A DNA stretch of 39,307 nt from contig CAUYUJ010002698.1 in assembly GCA_963575745.1 (NCBI GenBank), forward strand, positions 47,517 through 86,823, written 5' to 3'. Origin of the DNA: Prorocentrum cordatum (taxonomy: Eukaryota; Sar; Dinophyceae; Prorocentrales; Prorocentraceae). The number at the start of each line of letters is the position of its first letter. Position 1 is the stretch's first letter. The position numbers and the translations under genes are program-made. Shown here piece by piece: positions 1-10,816 of this stretch. Below the pieces are notes generated by a model that had not been told where the DNA came from, made no database searches, and was given only the letters and a program-made list of their open reading frames with translations.

Positions 1-2
1 TT

Positions 3-1457
3 ATCTCTCGAGGCGCCCTTGGACCAGACCCCGCCTGCATTGATTGCACAGCGGCGGGCCGAGACACGGCGGCTGACGCGCAGCGCGGCCTCGTGCCCCC
101 ATTGGGCGACTTTGGCACCGACCACCGCCAACGCCTACCCGGAGTGTGCCGATCATGCGCCGAACCTGGCCGACTCCCTGCCCATGCCCATTCGTTGTTC
201 CTTTGCGCTCTCAACTACCCTTGCGAACACTGCGGGGCCTCGCGATTCCAGCGTGAGGTTGGAGGTTTCTGTTGTGCGAACGGAAAGTACGTCGTCGATT
301 TCTCCCAGTACTACCAGCAGCCAAACGATGCCCTTCTGCAGCTGTATAGACGCACCTGGCCAGTCAAGACTGCGGACGGGAACCTCCCCCACGACGACAC
401 CACGAATGCGCCGAAGCTTACGGGCTTCACTGCCGACTCACGTCGTTACAACAGCTTGCTCAGCCTCGCCGCCCACGAGGTCCAGAGTGCAACCCCTGAG
501 CGAGAAGTTCGATTTGGGGGTGTCCTCCGACCATCGTTCATCCGCATTCACGGCGCCATGTACAGGAATGTGTACTCGGCAGCGGACTCTGGGCCAGTCC
601 GCTACCTCGTTGTGGACGACCGCGAGCGACGCACCTGCGCCCGCGACCACGGCCTCGACCTCTCCATCGTGCCCCGACTCGAGAAGCTCATCATACCGCA
701 CAATGCCCACATGCAGCACGTCCAGCACCTCAAATCAGCGCGGCCCCGTGCCCCAGAAGCTTCTGTCAGTCTCCGCTGGGACGAAGGCGTCCAAGAGGTG
801 GCCGCGGTAGTGCAACAGCGCCCCGACGCCAACGCCGAACCCAGGGCAGTGTGCTTTCGTTTAACGCCAGGCGCTCGCCCACAATACCTTTCACCCTTGC
901 ACTGCCTGCGCGAACCCCTGAGCTACCCGCTGTGGCTGCCCTACGGAGGCCGCGGGTGGAGCACCGACGCCGCGTCCACTTCGGGCAACCACGTGACGCA
1001 GATGCGGCGGCACCGCCAGCACCTCCTCCGCCAGCCCCATATGCACGCGTGCGGGCGTCTGTTGAATGACTGGCTCATCAACATGTACTGCCGCATGGAG
1101 GACGAGAGGCTGTCGCTGGTCAGGAGAGAGCAAAGCACCCGCATTGCCAGCCGCAAAGATCTGTGCGAGGCACTGGCCAACGAACATATCCCTCCCAGCA
1201 CAGTAGGCGCCAAGTACTACCTCCCTTCCACCGTCCCTGGCCCCCCGCGCCATCTCAAACGACTCCGAGTGGACGCGTTGGAACTCGCACGCCGGAAAGG
1301 CCCCCCCACTTACTTCATCGCCCTTACCTGCAACCCCCACTGGCCAGAGATCCGGGAGGCACTCGCCCCTGGACAGGCGGCCGCCGACCGCCCTGACATC
1401 ACGGTACGAGTTTTTCACGGACGTCTCGAGAAGATGATGGCATACCTGAAGTCGTAG
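3..1457 (+). pseudogene. Helitron Rep/helicase, N-terminal part
   Basis: The protein carries a cysteine cluster (CEHCGASRF at about 225-251, then CCANGKY) and, from about 1040 on, the Helitron N-terminal domain: LLNDWLINMYCRMEDERLS, YYLPSTVPGPPRHL, and ALTCNPHWPEI followed by DRPDITVRVFHGRLEKMM. These match the conserved block that precedes the HUH nuclease in Helitron proteins. The first in-frame ATG is at 93, but the frame is open from base 3 and no start context was seen, so the true start is probably upstream. The frame stops at TAG 1455-1457, just before the nuclease motif, and the homology continues in the same frame after it. This is therefore a nonsense mutation rather than a natural end. 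Confidence 0.85.
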
Positions 1458-1890
1458 TTCTGCGGCCAGCGTCGGCACGTCATCCGCGTGATCGAGTACC
1501 AGAAGCGGGGCCTGCCGCACGCGCAAACCGCCCTCGCTTGCACCACCCCACCTACTACAGCCGAAGAGGTCGACGCCGTCATTTCGTGTGAGGTCCCGCC
1601 GGAACCTGGTAAACTCCGCGACCTGGTCTTGCCCCGCATGATCCATCGATGCAACCACTCATGTCGCCCTAACGAACCAGCACAGGAATGCGTCAAAGGT
1701 TGCCCTTGGCCTTTCAAGGGCGACACCGACTTCGACGTTCGAGGGCACCCCCGCCACCGACGCCGCTCGCGCGGCCACACGCGCCCAAACTGCGCGCAAC
1801 AGGCTCCTGCATACGGACGCCGGAATGCGCGCTGCAACCGGCTCGTCGTCAAGCACTGCCCCCGCCTGCTCCTGCTGCGGGAAGGACCGG
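1458..1890 (+). pseudogene. Helitron Rep, HUH-nuclease part with a lost histidine
   Basis: This continues frame 3 after the stop at 1455. It reads VIEYQKRGLPHAQ at about 1488-1526, the position where Helitron Rep proteins have the metal-binding HUH motif (consensus RGLPHAH). The codon at 1524-1526 is CAA, so the second histidine is replaced by glutamine, which should disable strand cleavage. Downstream, a Cys/His-rich stretch (MIHRCNHSC, ECVKGCPWPF) and VVKHCPRLLLLREG fit the usual Rep sequence leading to the catalytic tyrosines. Homology fades near 1890, where a pyrimidine-rich insert begins. Confidence 0.75.
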
Positions 1891-2341
1891 CGGAACGCCT
1901 CTCCGCGCGAGGTTTCCTCATCCACGTCGCCGTCTTCGCCCTCTTCCTCCTTCTCTTTCTCCGCCTTAACGAACCCTCCTTGCCTTCCTCCCCCCCGCCC
2001 CCCCCCTCCTTCCCGCTTCTCGACCCTCCTTCCTGCAGACTTCCACTTCTCCAAATTCCTGTCCCGATGGGCCGCCCAGTGTATGTTTTCATACATTATC
2101 AGCAAAAAACAGCGCGCAAAACAACCCGCCTTCCGAGCGTATTTTTTTGACATCCCCGTTTCGAGCCCGCGACTCAGCAAAACGTGCATTTCGGGCCACC
2201 CAGCGACAACCTGGAAGTCTGATTTCTGATGCGTTTCCACGCGTCGCCTTCCCCTCCCCCCCCCCCCCCCCCCCCTGACCATGCGTCTTCCTCCTTTTCC
2301 CCCGACTCCCCCTGCCCATCATGCATGCCCTTCCCGATATG
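1891..2341 (+). other. Insert or intron inside Helitron 1
   Basis: About 450 bp interrupt the Rep domain between the LLLLREG-type segment and HVKFAGNANLFEHLYKYIF. The sequence is pyrimidine-rich, with runs such as the poly-C tract near 2258-2275, and has no protein similarity that I recognise. The flanking coding pieces are in different frames (3 and 1), so the insert must be spliced out or is disruptive. No clear terminal inverted repeats or target-site duplication were seen. It could be an intron with non-canonical dinoflagellate borders, or a degraded insertion. Confidence 0.5.
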
Positions 2342-3965
2342 GAGAGGTGTTCTGCCGAGGGCACGCGCATGTAAAGTTTGCGGGAAACGCGAACCTCTTC
2401 GAGCACCTCTACAAATACATCTTCAAGGGCCCCGACCACACCAAGTACCACATATCTGACGACACGGCCGACAAAATCACACATTGGCCATGTGGACGGC
2501 ACTTGCGTGCCACTGGGTGCGCCTGGCGGATTTTCGGATATCAGACTTACGAGCGCGCCCCCCACGTCATCTGTTCACCAGTGCACCTCCCTGGCGACGA
2601 TTGGGCCACCCTTGCTGACGGCGGCGAGTCGGACGCGCCCCAGACCACCGTTCCCCCGCTCTACCATGAATACTTCGAGTCTTTCATGGTCGCCAAGACT
2701 TGCCCGATTGGCCTGCGACGCTTCTTCCCAGACCTCTTCCCTGATGCGGCTCAGCGACCCAAGGACCCGTCCACATTCACATTCCAGAGCCGAGTTCGCG
2801 GCGCCTTGCGTACTTTCCCAGTGCCGCCCGTCCTCGACGCAGCCCCAGGAGGCAACCCATGTTTTGTCTACCTCCAACAGAAAGGCGAGCATCCGGTTTG
2901 CCGCTTGGAGATGAAGTTCCCCCGGCAGAAGGATCTATTCTTCCTTCGCCACATGTTATTCAACTATCCCAAACGTACTTTCGAGGACTGCAGACCTCAC
3001 AGTGGACAGTCGTACCCATCCTACGAAGAGGCAATGATTGCCACTGGGCTGTTCACCCACGAAGACGAAGCCCCCCGTGTAATGGACGAGTTGGTCTCGC
3101 TCCGATGCACTGCGTCTCAACTACGGTTCGCTTTCGTCGTTCTCCTCGAGCAGGACGCCAAGCCCCGCACTCTGCACGACAAGTACGAGACCTATTTGAT
3201 GAAAGATTTCCTCGACAGGGGCCTCTCCAAGGGCACCGCCCGCCAGGAGCTACAGCGAACGCTCAAGGCATCCTGGCTGGCCCAAGGCAACACTGAAGAC
3301 GCTTGGTTTCTACGCCGCCCCGTTCGCCCCACCGATGTCCATAGCACGCCGGTGCCCGGTTTCGCCCATTGCACCCCGGCCACAGCAGCGTCGGAAGCCA
3401 GCAGACTTTGGAACCTCATCAAACGAGACTCAGACCAGTCCGGAGCCGCTAGAGACGTCATCGAAGCCCTGCGCTCTGGCGCGCCCAAGCTTATTTTCTG
3501 CCAGGGTCGAGCCGGCTGGGGCAAATCCACGCTCGCTAAGTACATCTCCTATTACGTGCGGTCCCTCAACAAAGGCTGCGTCAATGTAGCGCCGACGGGC
3601 GTAGCAGCCCTAAACTTGCCTGATGGAGCCACCGCGCACTCCACTTTCAAGACCCCGATAGAAGACGCAGAGCACCTCACCTGCCGCTTGGGGCACGCGT
3701 CTGCGGACGCCCTCACCATCGCGAGCGCTGCCGTCATTCAGTGGGACGAGTTGCCATCCTGCAAGCGCGCTGCGCGGGGCGCGGTGCTCGACTACCTCGC
3801 GCGCCTGCAGCAGGCCCGCCCAGACCTCTACATCCCAAAGGTGATCATCATTTACGGAGACTTCCGACAAATACCACCTGTTCTCGAGCACGCGCCCCGA
3901 CAGAACATCCGCGCCGCCAGCGTCACGACGTCGCCTTCGTGGCCCTCCTTCCTTCCGCACTTGGA
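2342..3965 (+). pseudogene. Helitron Rep C-terminal part and PIF1-type helicase motifs I-III
   Basis: The segment starts with the Rep tyrosine region. HLYKYIFKGPD stands where Helitrons have Y-x-x-K-Y, so the first catalytic tyrosine is histidine (2404-2406) and the second is kept (2416-2418). After a linker the helicase begins: Walker A as GRAGWGKST (3505-3531), motif Ia VAPTGVAALNLPDGATAHST, motif II QWDELPS (about 3739), and motif III YGDFRQIPP (from about 3853). The helicase would unwind DNA during rolling-circle transposition. Homology leaves this frame at about 3960 and resumes in frame 2, so the reading frame ending at 4062 has a meaningless tail. The first ATG of this frame (2281) lies in the insert and is not a real start. 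Confidence 0.88.
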
Positions 3966-4906
3966 CATTCCGCACCACGCACCGACAAATCCACGACAGC
4001 GACTACGCTGCATGGATCGAGCGGATCGGCCAGGGCGACGTTCCGCACACGCACACAATTGATGGCGAAACTGGCTACATCGAACTCGACCGCTGCTCCG
4101 TGACCCACACCATGGACGACGCCATCACGCACTGTTTCCCCCGCGTGAATGACCCCGCCGAGTGCGCCGACCGGAAGATTCTGACGGCAACGAACGTGGC
4201 GAGGAACTCATTCAACGACCGTATCTTGGACACCCTGACGCAAACTTATCTGCTGCGAGAGCTCATCGCCCGAAGCTCCGACGCAATTGAATACGACTCC
4301 AACAACGACAACGTCGAAGACCACATCACCGCGGAGTTCCCTAACCTGCAGGAGGAGAACGGTGTCCCTCCTCACTCTCTTCGGCTGGTTGTTGGCGGTC
4401 TCTACGAGCTGATGAGAAGCTTCAGCCCGTGCGATCGTTTGATGAACCACGCGCACGTCGTGCTCAAAGCGGTTTACGAGAAACATGTCCTCGTGGAGCG
4501 AATGGATGGGAAACAGTTCCCCTTGCCCCGGATCTGTTTCCGCTGGGCACTGGGGAGGGGGGCTACCACCATCTGCCGACGACAATACCCCTTGCGTCCG
4601 GCGTACGCTTCGACGTCCAACGGCTCGCAAGGCACCGCGTTGGCCCGCTGCGTGGTCGACGTCCGCCGAAGCCCATTTTCCCACGGCCACCTCTACGTGG
4701 CTTTGAGCCGGGTGGAGACGCGAACGAACATCCGCATCTTCACGCTGCCAGAACGTTGCAGCCCTGCCGGTGACGCCCTCACCGAAAACGTGGTCTGGCC
4801 TGAGTTCTTGCTGACCGACACTGCCACATCTGTTGTGCGAAAACGACCGGCCGCGAGCCCCCCCGACCACCCTGCTAGCGGCAAACGTGGCGCCCGATGC
4901 CGCTAG
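3962..4906 (+). pseudogene. Helitron PIF1-type helicase, C-terminal part
   Basis: Frame 2 from 3962 reads TFRTTHRQIHDSDYAAWIE, the normal continuation of a Helitron helicase after motif III, which places a frameshift near 3960. Further on come ILTATNVARNSFNDRIL, PPHSLRLVVGG, RRQYPLRPAYASTSNGSQG (motif V region, usually NKSQGQT) and HGHLYVALSRV (motif VI). The protein ends at TAG 4904-4906, close to the usual Helitron end after motif VI. The motifs are well kept, so inactivation may be fairly recent compared with the second Helitron in this window. Confidence 0.88.
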
Positions 4907-5164
4907 AATGTCGTCTGCCTCCCTTGCTCTGGCTTCGACGCAAAAACACATCCGTCGCCATCTTCCCGCCGTCGCCACTGCCCCCCCCCGCTTGCCGCCA
5001 CCTCCGCAAGCCCCATCCCGCTGGCTTACGTCGCCATTTCAATTCTTACATTGTCGCCACGCAGTGACGCTAGCAAGCATTTCGGCTTCCAGACTCCGCC
5101 GAGCGTTCGCCGTTTCCTGCGCTTCTCGCACGTCGGGCCTCACTCGCCGCCGACCGCCGCCGCG
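4907..5164. other. Helitron 1 3' flank, no gene seen
   Basis: GC-rich sequence with short CCGTCGCCA-type repeats. The Helitron 3' end should lie here. CTAG occurs at about 5068-5071, matching the CTRR rule, but the preceding bases form only a weak hairpin, so the boundary is not called. Confidence 0.3.
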
Positions 5165-5620
5165 ATGCCCGCCGTGCTTGCCAGGCCCGCTGCCGCTCGC
5201 GGCGCCCTACGCAGGCCGGCTGGCAACGCGGTCCTCGACACGTCTGTGCCAGAGCGCCCGCAGCCCGACGCTTGCAACCGCGCCCGCGCGTCTCTGTACA
5301 CGGCGAACGTCGACTTCGAGATGGTCGACGCGCCGACGAAGGCCAGCGCGGGCTTTCGCGTCGCGCTCTCGGACGGCATGAGCACGCGCAGCGGGGCCCC
5401 CGCCAATCGCCACGGCCTGACCACCGCAGTCAAGAGGGCCACCGACTTGCTGAAGTTGAAGCTGCCGCCCAACGGAGCGCGCGTCTCCGCCGAGGGGCCC
5501 CGGCCGCCGCAGTCTGGGCGCAACCCTACTTCTGGGAGGAGCTGGGCCATTGTGGCGGCGGCCTATGGCGACAGCGCCAAGGCCGCTACCCCGGCCACGG
5601 AGCACGTTCTGCATGTGTTC
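5165..5620 (+). CDS. Possible hypothetical protein fragment
   Basis: From ATG 5165 a frame-2 reading frame encodes an Ala/Arg/Pro-rich protein with a more ordinary middle part (ANVDFEMVDAPTKAS, VKRATDLLKLKLPPNG). After about 5620 it runs into a pyrimidine-rich stretch that looks non-coding, although the frame stays open to 5770. I do not recognise a family. It lies just past Helitron 1 and could be captured host sequence, a Helitron accessory frame, or chance in GC-rich DNA. Confidence 0.25.
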
Positions 5621-5978
5621 TCTCCCCGCTTTCCTGTCTCCCGCCCTCATGCTACTCTCCCTGCTCCATCGCCCCCTCCCTTCCTCCCTCTCTGCTCTCC
5701 TGTATCATCGTCATCCTCTGCCCGCTTGTCCGCCCCCTCCCTCCCCCAGTCCTCCGCGCCCCTCCTCTGATCACTTCCCTTTCACATCCCCCTCCACACG
5801 CTTCTGGCCCGACGGGGCGGCGAACGCATCCACTGGCAACATGTTGTCACCCAGGGAACAGAAGTCTATCAGAACGGCTTCTTCGGATGGCACACTCGGC
5901 ATTGATCGTGACAAAGATGTTTCCATGTCGTAACTGCATGAGCTACGCTACATACCACGATTTGTCTCATTTCCCCAT

Positions 5979-7330
5979 ATGCTTTTTGGATGTAGCTGCA
6001 CGCACAAAAAACATGATCGTGACGCCTTCGTGAATGCAATCCAAAAGCGCAAAACAGGTGGTCGGGACATGCACCACTGGGTTCCCGTCAAAGACCTTCC
6101 AGACGCGTTCAACCTTGGAAAAACTCACGGACAAGCTTGCCCCTCAGGTAAACCACGACTTCGGCAGACGGAAGCTCAACCATTTCCACCCCATTCTAGA
6201 CGCTTCGAGCGCCACCAAACAATATCTCATGTTGTCCAACAAAACGCAACCATTGGTCAATTTGGCATTCTTTGTCATCATGTCCACAATGTACTTAAAC
6301 GAAGGACACTACGTTATCACCGCGCTGGCCGTGCACAGTTGGCTTTCTCATCTGAAGACGTCCCGGGCGCAGCTCCTGGGTGGCGCCGCCGCCCGGGCGA
6401 AACTCCAGGAACGGCTCTTGGACCAGCGCAACACGATGGTTAAAGAGGAGAAGTTGCCGACGCTACTTTCGGTGGAATATTACGCCGTCCGTCGGTTCTA
6501 CGACGCATTGGTTATTTGCGAAGACCTATATGGCCGACAACCAGATGCCGGGCACCACATCCCGAGTTTCACAGAAGGCGACGCTGGCTGCAACATCCAG
6601 ACTGATCCGGGACCAAGCCCCGCAGAGTTGCCGCGCGCATGCACCACATTGCCGGGGCCCTACGAGAGCGCAGTGGCCAGCTCAACAAGATCCCCGTTCT
6701 GTTGGTTCAAATGACAAAAACACTCCTTGCCACGCACGCGCAGCGGCTGCCTTATCAGGCACAGCCGGTATACATGCGTTTCTTTCGGAGCGCGTTCGGG
6801 GCGCGCAATTGGGAGCAATCGGTCATATCCGACATTTCTTTCATTGAACATGTTGGAGATGGGGATTTCAATTTCTCGCGGAAGTTGCGCCCAGGCGCTT
6901 TCTCTATTTACAACTCTTCGGCAGACAGAGAGCCCGTGGAGGCCGCCGGGGCCACCGCTGCCACGAACGCTTCCGAAGGCGAGCGGGAACTCGGCCACAC
7001 GTTGATCCAGCTGTTGACATCCAGGCAAGAGAGCACGTCGTTGCATTCCAAAGTGAACGACTTGCTCGGCTTCCACGCCACGGACTTTCACGAATCGCAA
7101 TACACATTTTGCGAACTGCGTACGTTCGTTTATGGCACGCGCCTGAGGGAAACAGAGACGACTGACTCGTGGCTGGAAGAGATGCGCGCGGCCCACCGGC
7201 GCCGGCATCGGCAGGTCCTCCTGCCGCACGTTTGGGGCGCAATTGCCGCCAGGGACCGCGAGCGGGCGGCGTGGGTGAGGCGACTTCTCCAACGCATTGA
7301 CACAAAAACAAAAAACTACTCAACCCTTCA
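5979..7330 (+). pseudogene. Unrecognised protein, broken over three frames
   Basis: Protein-like sequence moves from frame 3 (5979 to about 6115: RDMHHWVPVKDLPDAFNLG) to frame 1 (about 6115-6600: KLNHFHPILDASSATKQYL, MSTMYLNEGHYVITALAVH, LLSVEYYAVRRFYDALVIC), briefly to frame 2, and then to frame 3 again (6639-7330: ALRERSGQLNKIPVLLVQM, LGHTLIQLLTSRQ, FHATDFHESQYTFCELRTF). Composition is balanced and unlike the surrounding low-complexity DNA, which argues for a former gene rather than chance. I do not recognise the family. It may belong to the neighbouring Helitron or to another transposon. The last frame stays open into the CT microsatellite, so its true end is unknown. Confidence 0.45.
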
Positions 7331-7385
7331 TCTCTCTCGTCCCCTGTGGGGCCATGGCATCGTCCAGCCTTCCATCGTATTCCCG

Positions 7386-7980
<595 letters not shown>

Positions 7981-8047
7981 TATATATATGCATATATATA
8001 CACATATACATATACATAAACATATACATATACATATTCATATACAC

Positions 8048-8086
<39 letters not shown>

Positions 8087-8102
8087 TGTGTGTATATATA
8101 CA
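7981..8102. repeat. (TA/CATA)n microsatellite
   Basis: Alternating TATATA and CATATA units over about 120 bp. It directly precedes copy A of the 0.95-kb dispersed repeat. Confidence 0.95.
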
Positions 8103-8104
8103 CC

Positions 8105-9050
8105 AGACTGCATTGGCGTTTCGCGCCATGCACCTTGGTCATTGAAGTTTGGTGCGCAGGCGGAATAGCAGGAAGGTCAAGCCGACAATTTAGCGATAAC
8201 TCCTTGTTGCCTTTTCTGGCATCGCCGCTATAATAGTGTTATTCGTTATCCTTCTTCCATGTTTACTTTTTTTCATTTTCGCCATACCCTGCGCATTCTC
8301 CCCATCCTCCGCAGCTATTCGTTGCGGAGGTTCCTCCTTGGAGAGCCTCTGGGGGCCTCGCAAAATTTGTCTCAGGCTTTCTCAAGGTTTTCTGGAGGCC
8401 TCCTGGGCGTATTCTGGTGGCCTCTGGGGGCGTCCTCGGGCCACCCTGCCTCCAACCGCGGTCTACCTGAACGACCGGGTCACGATTTGGAATGCTTCGG
8501 AGGGCGTCTCGGGGCCATCTTGGGCCGCCATGGGGCTCTCTCAGGGCCATCTTGGACCCGTGTTGTGCCGTGTTGGAGCTCTCTTGGACTGCCCGGAAGC
8601 CCTTTCGGATGGTTGTGGGGCGATTTGGGAGCCTCCCAGGCGGCTTCGGACGCCCAGAACACCGCCGTCTTGGAGCGTCGGGAAGCCGAAAAGAGGAGAA
8701 CCCCCAAATTCACCAAAAATCATTTTAGAAAATCAATGATGTTTGCCCCTAGGGGCCTTCTTGGGAGTGCTCTTGGAGGCCTCTTTGGGACCGCCCTGAA
8801 GGCCTCGTGGGCCATCTGGGACGGTCACTCTTGGAGCGCTCTTGTGCTGTCTTGGGGGTCTCTGAGACGTCTCCGATGACCCCCTCTGACCGCCTTAGGT
8901 GTGCTGGGAAGGCTTGGCAAAACGCCCTGCGAGGCCCGGGGAGCCGCTTCGAAGCCCGTCCAGAGGGTCCCAAAGCCCCACATCCCGGGAGTCCGGTTTT
9001 GGGGGGGGACCCCTTTCGCGTTCCGCCCAGATTGTAAAAAAATATACGGG
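8105..9050 (+). repeat. 0.95-kb dispersed repeat, copy A
   Basis: This starts with AGACTGCATTGGCGTTTCGC and ends in a GTAAAAAAATATA-type tail. It is collinear with copies B (36319-37230) and C (37234-38204). Shared blocks are a GGCG-TTC-CGCC hairpin at the start, the AGCCGACAATTTAGCGATAA block, a long middle of degenerate CCTCTTGGGG/CTTGGAGC units, GGAAGCCGAAAAGAGGAGAA, and a G-run before the tail. No coding capacity was recognised, so it is probably a non-autonomous element or a satellite-like dispersed repeat. Confidence 0.85.
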
Positions 9051-9057
9051 AATATGT

Positions 9058-9690
9058 CGCCCAAGACCCCCTTGTAGAGGGACAGGCCCGACCTAAGATT
9101 GGCGAGTATCCAAACCTTCTCCCCGCCCTGCGCTCAGCCAGGAGCGCACGACGGCGGCCGAGTTGTTTTTTTTCGCCTGCCTCTCCCGGAGGTGCCTGCG
9201 CGTGCCGGGGGCCGCGCTCCTTCTCCGACGAGAGCACGGCGTCGGGTGGCACGGCCGCCGCGCGGTCGTTGTGCCTTGGCACCTTCACCCACTCGACCCT
9301 GGAGGGCGAGCACTTTGCCGACTCGGTCAGCACAGCGCTCTCCGAGGCCCGTTGGCTCCGAGGAAGAGGGGGCACCGATGCCGCTGCCGTTCCCTCGGCT
9401 GCGCTCCTCGGGTTATGGTGTTCCAGCCTACTGTAGCCTTGACCACCAGAAAGAATTTCGGGCACCAGAGAAGCATTCAAAAACTCAAGGGATTTCACGT
9501 GTCGGGCCCTGGGACACGCTCGTTCGACACTGTTTTGGCACTGTTTCTATACTCTTCCGGGTGCTCGAGATCATTTCTGGGATGTGGTCCTTTAAGAACC
9601 AAACGAGCAAACATGATCGACCCACGAACCCGGAAAGGAATATAGAAATGTAAGGCATGGCAATGTTTCAAAGACACCTGATTGGGCGAC
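9058..9690. other. No supportable gene
   Basis: GC-rich at first (9100-9420), then near-average. Both strands have open frames of 130-250 codons here, but none resembles a family I know, and the minus-strand one runs into repeat copy A. Confidence 0.3.
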
Positions 9691-9700
9691 GGGCACATGC

Positions 9701-10466
9701 AATGCTGAGTGTATCGATCTTGATGTACCGTGCCGAGAGCTGTGCTGTGCTGCGCCGTGCTGAATTGCGATGTGCCATGCCGCGAGTGTGCTCTATAGCA
9801 TTGTGGATCGAGTCCTCCTTTGCATCCGAGTCCTGACCGATCTGATCTGGGTCGTAAGCTCGAGCTGCCTGAGCACATAGTAGCTGCCCTAGAGCTGATT
9901 GGCAAGGAGACATGCTAGGAGGACGCGCCGCGGAACGTCCCAAGGGACGCGCCAGGCGACGTGCCAGGGGACGTGCCATGGGGACGCACCGCGGGACGTG
10001 CCAAGTGGACGCGCGCCAATGGACGTGCCTCGGGACGTGCCAGGGGACGCGCCGCGCGACGTGCCAGGGGGACTCGCCACGGGACACGCCACGGAACGTG
10101 CCAGGGAAAGTGACAGGTTGCAATGCTGAGTGTATCGATCTTGATGTACCGTGCCGAGAGCTGTGCTGTGCTGCGCCGTGCTGAATTGCGATGTGCCATG
10201 CCGCGAGTGTGCTCTATAGCATTGTGGATCGAGTCCTCCTTTGCATCCGAGTCCTGACCGATCTGATCTGGATCTTAAGCTCGGGCTGCCTGAGCGCATA
10301 GTAGCTGCCCCAGAGCTAATTGACAGGGGAACATGCCAGGAGGACGCGCCGCGGACCGTCCCAGGGGACGCGCCAGGCGACGTCTCAGGGAACGTGCCAT
10401 GGGAACGCACTTCGGGACGTGCCAAGGGGACGCGCTACGGAACGTGCCAATGGACGTGCCACGGGA
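9701..10466 (+). repeat. 421-bp tandem duplication containing a GGGACGTGCCA minisatellite
   Basis: AATGCTGAGTGTATCGATCT starts at 9701 and again at 10122, and the next 200 bp are almost identical. Each copy ends in an 11-bp-period minisatellite of GGGACGTGCC/GGGACGCGCC units (about 9919-10105 and 10340-10466). The two copies differ mainly in the number and order of minisatellite units. Confidence 0.92.
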
Positions 10467-10802
10467 CGCGCTCCCAGGGCCACGATCCCTCGTAAATTAC
10501 TTTGCGTCCGCGCTCCCAGGGCCACGATCCCTTGTAAACTACGCTGCGTCCGCGCTCCCAGGGCCACGATCCCTCGTAAATTACCTTGCGTCCGAGCCCC
10601 CAGGGCCCCGATCCCTCGTATTTTACACTGCGCCCGCGCTCCAAGGGCTACGATCCCTCGTAAACTACAATGCGTCCAAGCTCCCAAGGCCCCGACCCCT
10701 CGTAAATTACGCTGCGCCCGCGCTCCGAGGGCCACGATCCCTCGCAAATTACGCGTGGTCCGCGCTCCCAACGCCACGATCCCTCGTAGATTACGCCGCG
10801 CC
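10467..10802 (+). repeat. 42-bp tandem repeat, 8 copies
   Basis: Eight consecutive 42-bp units, each starting CGCGCTCCCAGGGCCACGAT or a close variant, followed by a partial ninth. Because 42 is divisible by three, frames stay open and give 14-residue peptide repeats (for example ALPGPRSLVNY plus three) in more than one frame and on both strands. It is treated as a minisatellite, not as a gene. Confidence 0.95.
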
Positions 10803-10816
10803 CGCGCTCCCAGGGC

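Larger units (their letters stand above)
1..4906 (+). mobile_element. Helitron 1 (decayed, left end outside window)
   Basis: A rolling-circle transposon of the Helitron type. In order it shows a Helitron-like N-terminal region with a zinc-finger-like cysteine cluster, the Rep (HUH nuclease) region, and a PIF1-family helicase with motifs I, Ia, II, III, V and VI. One protein is split over three pieces: frame 3 up to 1890, frame 1 from 2342 to about 3965, and frame 2 from about 3962 to 4906. Breaks are a TAG at 1455-1457, a non-coding insert at about 1891-2341 and a frameshift near 3960. The reading frame is open from base 3, so the protein probably starts left of the window. The 3' end is not defined: a CTAG lies at about 5068-5071, but no convincing terminal hairpin was seen before it. 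Confidence 0.9.

Noticed and set aside
5040-5075. Helitron 1 3' terminus (CTAG with hairpin)
   Set aside because: CTAG is frequent by chance and the preceding hairpin is weak; recorded as possible but not called.
8749-9498. 249-codon minus-strand gene
   Set aside because: Half of it lies in repeat copy A and the rest has no recognisable family.
10467-10802. CRISPR array
   Set aside because: Units are directly contiguous 42-bp repeats with substitutions throughout and have no unique spacers.
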